From SLHU01 sp009929975 (GTDB lineage: Bacteria > Bacillota > Clostridia > Saccharofermentanales > UBA5734), in NCBI GenBank assembly GCA_040776905.1, contig JAXGZQ010000004.1, forward strand, positions 18,465 through 82,464: DNA of 64,000 nucleotides, in the 5' to 3' direction. Position numbers and translations under genes: made by a program. This document shows, piece after piece, positions 62,142-64,000 of the stretch. How positions within the stretch are numbered: position 1 is the stretch's first letter; each line of letters begins with the position of its first letter. The notes beneath the pieces were generated by a model, which had not been told where the DNA came from, did no database searches, and saw only the letters and a list, made by a program, of their open reading frames with translations.

Positions 62142-62740
62142 TCACCTCCTCCTGCGTCGGCCGTGCTTTTCGCGTAACGCCCCTCGATCCGGGGATGTCT
62201 GGTCCATGATCCAGCATTGTTCCAGGTATTTCCGGCCATCTTCGGTCGACTGCAGCAAGAAAATATACGCGTCCCGGCGCAGGACCAGGTACGCATCCAG
62301 CTGCAGTTCGTCGATTTCTTTGAAATTCAAGCCGGTGTGGTCATGGACCAGCCGTTCCCACTGAGTCAGACACCGGAAATTTGATTGTTCTGCTCCGGTG
62401 TCTGGGACTGAGGGGATTTGGAGTTTGGGTCTGAGATCACCCCGTTGATGAAGGCCATGTAGCCCTGAAAGAAGGTTTGCACATCCTCAATATCCAGAAG
62501 CTCGGCCAGGTATTCGCTGGTGATCGGCTGGTGCTCGAGGTTATTCGAGAGCACAACGGCGATCAGGTCGTAGATCTCGGTCAGTTGCCCGCCATCTTCT
62601 GCAGACAGGGTTGTCAGGTGATCCTTTAAACTCAGCAGAGCATCAAAGACACGCTTGGTGGGCATGCGCACCCGGATCAGTTGATTATCGATCAGGTTAA
62701 TGGCCAGGAATCGCTTAGCCGATTGCGTAAAATCCAGCAT
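62142..62740 (-). CDS. Tail assembly chaperone, long -1 frameshift product (gpGT-like)
   Basis: The frame ending at 62142 has no good start of its own, but it stays open back through the end of the upstream chaperone gene and encodes CLTQWERLVHDHTGLNF and LQLDAYLVLRRDAYIFLLQS. A -1 slip on the C CCA AAC heptamer at 62423-62429 would join the first 106 codons of the upstream gene to 93 codons of this frame, giving about 199 residues. Such fusions are a conserved feature of siphophage tail-assembly genes just before the tape measure gene, which starts 5 nt after this stop. Confidence 0.8.
62366..62740 (-). CDS. Tail assembly chaperone, short unshifted product (gpG-like)
   Basis: 124 residues starting MLDFTQSAKRFLAINLIDNQ, with DALLSLKDHLTTLS and a helical C-terminal half, then a polar tail ending NNQISGV. 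It lies between the tail tube and tape measure genes, the place of lambda gpG-like chaperones that coat the tape measure protein during tail assembly. The last 18 codons lie after the slippery site and differ from the frameshift product. Confidence 0.82.
   Translation of the reverse strand: MLDFTQSAKRFLAINLIDNQLIRVRMPTKRVFDALLSLKDHLTTLSAEDGGQLTEIYDLIAVVLSNNLEHQPITSEYLAELLDIEDVQTFFQGYMAFINGVISDPNSKSPQSQTPEQNNQISGV
62423..62429 (-). promoter_or_regulatory. Programmed -1 frameshift slippery site
   Basis: On the minus strand the heptamer C CCA AAC fits X XXY YYZ in the zero frame of the chaperone gene (codons GAC CCA AAC). Slipping back one base gives CCC AAA and enters the frame that ends at 62142. 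Confidence 0.75.
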
Positions 62741-62752
62741 TTATAACCCTCC

Positions 62753-63574
62753 TTACGCCTTGGCCACAACGGTGGTCTTGCCAGCTGCCTGGCAGAGGTT
62801 CGCGCCATCCACTTCAGCAATAGCGATCTCCTGACCTGTAGTCGCTGTTATTTCTGCCACACCGTCCCAGGCCGTCCAGCCGGTGGACAGGTCATCGTTG
62901 AAAGCGGGCAGAGTCAGACTGGATCCGGTCTTGTAGACATAGGTGTTCGTGTAATCCAAAGCCGGCACGACGGTAATGGTGGTCTTGCCGGTGGTGGTAC
63001 CGGCGACCGAGGTAACAGTCAATGTGACCAGGCCGGCGATGTCCTCTTCGAACAAGACCAGTGTGCCCTCGGTGTCGTGCGGGATCGCCATGAACTCGGC
63101 ATCAATGACGGTCTCCTTGTCTTTTGCAAAAGATAGGGCCAGTTCACCCTGGTTGCCGCCGATAATCGTCACACGCACATCACCATCGGTAGCATCCTCA
63201 TGGACGAACCGGACGATATAACGCTTGCCGTCCTGGTTGCTTACACCACCGATTTTCACCAGACGTTTGTTGGTGACACCGTTTTCAGTGACACGGGCGG
63301 TAGAAACCAGCCTTTTCAGGGTATCACCGTTCCAGGTCATGACCCCGCTTTTAAGCGACACCTCTTCCTTGGTCAGGATCTGCTTTTTCACGAGGCCCAG
63401 ATCGTCCTCGGCGAGATAAAAGGTCGGTTTATAGCTGAGTGTCGCGCCGCCCTGAATGTAGCCCAGAAGGTTACCGGCGGCTTCAATCACCGCGTCAGTA
63501 GGGATGCTGTCACTATATTCCGTGACATACAGTTTGCCGCTGCCCAGGATGATCTTTTCTCCGTTTGTAGACAT
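62753..63574 (-). CDS. Phage major tail (tube) protein with C-terminal Ig-like domain
   Basis: 273 residues starting MSTNGEKIILGSGKLYVTEY, with a beta-rich tube domain (about 1-170) containing GYIQGGATLSYKPTFY and FVHEDATDGDVRVTIIGG. A second, threonine/valine-rich domain follows (about 175-273), with VTLTVTSVAGTTTGKTTITV, an Ig-like decoration often added to tail tubes. ATG at 63574 has AAAGGAA at good spacing; an ATG 9 nt upstream is too close to it. It follows the tail terminator-like gene. Confidence 0.83.
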   Translation of the reverse strand: MSTNGEKIILGSGKLYVTEYSDSIPTDAVIEAAGNLLGYIQGGATLSYKPTFYLAEDDLGLVKKQILTKEEVSLKSGVMTWNGDTLKRLVSTARVTENGVTNKRLVKIGGVSNQDGKRYIVRFVHEDATDGDVRVTIIGGNQGELALSFAKDKETVIDAEFMAIPHDTEGTLVLFEEDIAGLVTLTVTSVAGTTTGKTTITVVPALDYTNTYVYKTGSSLTLPAFNDDLSTGWTAWDGVAEITATTGQEIAIAEVDGANLCQAAGKTTVVAKA

Positions 63575-63579
63575 AAGCT

Positions 63580-63894
63580 TCATTTCCTTTCTGTAATCGT
63601 AAATTCGTAAATGGTCGAGAAAAATTTCTCGCTCTCGATCCAATCACGTGTGCGGGTGTAACTAACCGGCAGACTGTCCAACAGAAGCTCAATCTTGGCT
63701 TCGGTTGTCAGATCGATTGCATCTGCATAGAACTCGATGCCGATGTTGCGGGTGACAAGGTTATTAATGAGGTCAGCGCCGCCTATATCAACACCGTCAG
63801 TAAACACAATCGCCGGCAGCGGCATGACACCGAGAAACCGCTGTTCGCGGACGGGCAGCCCGGTTTGTTCCAAAAATGCTTTAACGTCCAGCAT
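63580..63894 (-). CDS. Phage tail completion/terminator-like protein
   Basis: 104 residues starting MLDVKAFLEQTGLPVREQRF. It contains LPAIVFTDGVDIGGAD and IGIEFYADAIDLTTEAKIE and ends YEFTITERK, which is typical of small tail-terminator/minor structural proteins placed just before the tail tube gene. It overlaps the end of the upstream gp10-like gene by 14 nt. The exact family is inferred mainly from gene order. Confidence 0.7.
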   Translation of the reverse strand: MLDVKAFLEQTGLPVREQRFLGVMPLPAIVFTDGVDIGGADLINNLVTRNIGIEFYADAIDLTTEAKIELLLDSLPVSYTRTRDWIESEKFFSTIYEFTITERK

Positions 63895-64000
63895 CCTGCA
63901 CCGCCTGTTCCGTGAGTTCTTGCATGCGCCGCTCCGCCAGCTGCTCACCATAGATGATGTGCGGGAACGCTCGCGCTCTGCCGCCGCTTCTCAGGGCATG
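63881..64000 (-). CDS. HK97 gp10-like tail completion protein, N-terminus outside window
   Basis: The last 39 codons of a gene entering from the right edge, reading HALRSGGRARAFPHIIYGEQ and ending QAVQDAGR. The arginine-rich segment before a short C-terminal helix and the position ahead of the terminator and tail tube genes fit HK97 gp10-type head-tail/tail completion proteins. Confidence 0.6.
   Translation of the reverse strand, partial: HALRSGGRARAFPHIIYGEQLAERRMQELTEQAVQDAGR

Noticed and set aside
62142..62330. Independent 62-residue phage gene
   Set aside because: Its TTG start has no ribosome site and the same frame continues upstream with conserved-looking coding sequence, so it is better read as the frameshift extension of the chaperone.

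Overview
This 64 kb window looks like a chromosome segment of an anaerobic, Gram-positive-type bacterium of the Clostridia (Bacillota). Supporting signs are strong AGGAGG-type ribosome binding sites, frequent TTG/GTG starts, a RecR-RqcP-MazG-DivIC type housekeeping context, a membrane pyrophosphatase, an acyl-CoA-ligase-rich gene set and a siphophage of the kind seen in Clostridia. No ribosomal RNA, tRNA or CRISPR array was seen. The core DNA is fairly GC-rich, while the stretch from about 39 to 47 kb is visibly more AT-rich, which suggests an acquired island.

Layout. 1-2.4 kb holds housekeeping genes: the recR 3' end, a DivIC/FtsB-like protein, rqcP, mazG and a small conserved protein. 2.5-15.5 kb (minus strand) is one long tightly spaced operon. 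It starts with a zinc alcohol dehydrogenase and a short-chain dehydrogenase, continues with E2, E3 and a fused E1 of a 2-oxoacid dehydrogenase complex and a PHP-domain protein, and ends with L-rhamnose isomerase, a class II aldolase and rhamnulokinase. This would split rhamnose to dihydroxyacetone phosphate and lactaldehyde, and may take the C3 product towards an acyl-CoA. 15.7-16.5 kb is a doubly damaged PAS-GGDEF pseudogene. 16.6-28 kb holds an acyl-CoA ligase, a CotS-like pseudokinase, a gluconate module (sugar-acid kinase, LarA-type nickel racemase/epimerase, 6-phosphogluconate dehydrogenase), a PAS-GGDEF-HD-GYP protein, an alpha/beta hydrolase and a TIM-barrel isomerase. 28-38.8 kb holds a conserved unknown gene with hppA, a second acyl-CoA ligase divergent from an alpha-oxoamine synthase, a GTPase coupled to an M15 peptidase lipoprotein, and a large surface protein.

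39.2-46.8 kb is an AT-rich envelope island. One minus-strand operon encodes two lipoproteins, two zinc-ribbon membrane proteins, a small coiled protein and a membrane protein with a long PDG/PNG repeat domain. A FecR-like membrane protein, also ending in a zinc ribbon, is divergent from it. I do not recognise this set as a described system, and it is the best candidate for something new. 47-53.2 kb holds four large serine recombinases, two per strand and convergent; one pair is preceded by a SHOCT-like peptide and an HTH/zinc-finger protein.

53.3-64 kb (minus strand) is the late region of a siphophage-like prophage: holin, NlpC/P60-LysM endolysin, tail tip/fibre, distal tail protein, tape measure, a tail-assembly chaperone with a probable -1 frameshift, tail tube and tail completion proteins. 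It runs off the right edge, so the capsid genes and the other end of the prophage are not visible.

All calls are from reading the sequence by eye; no database search was run.
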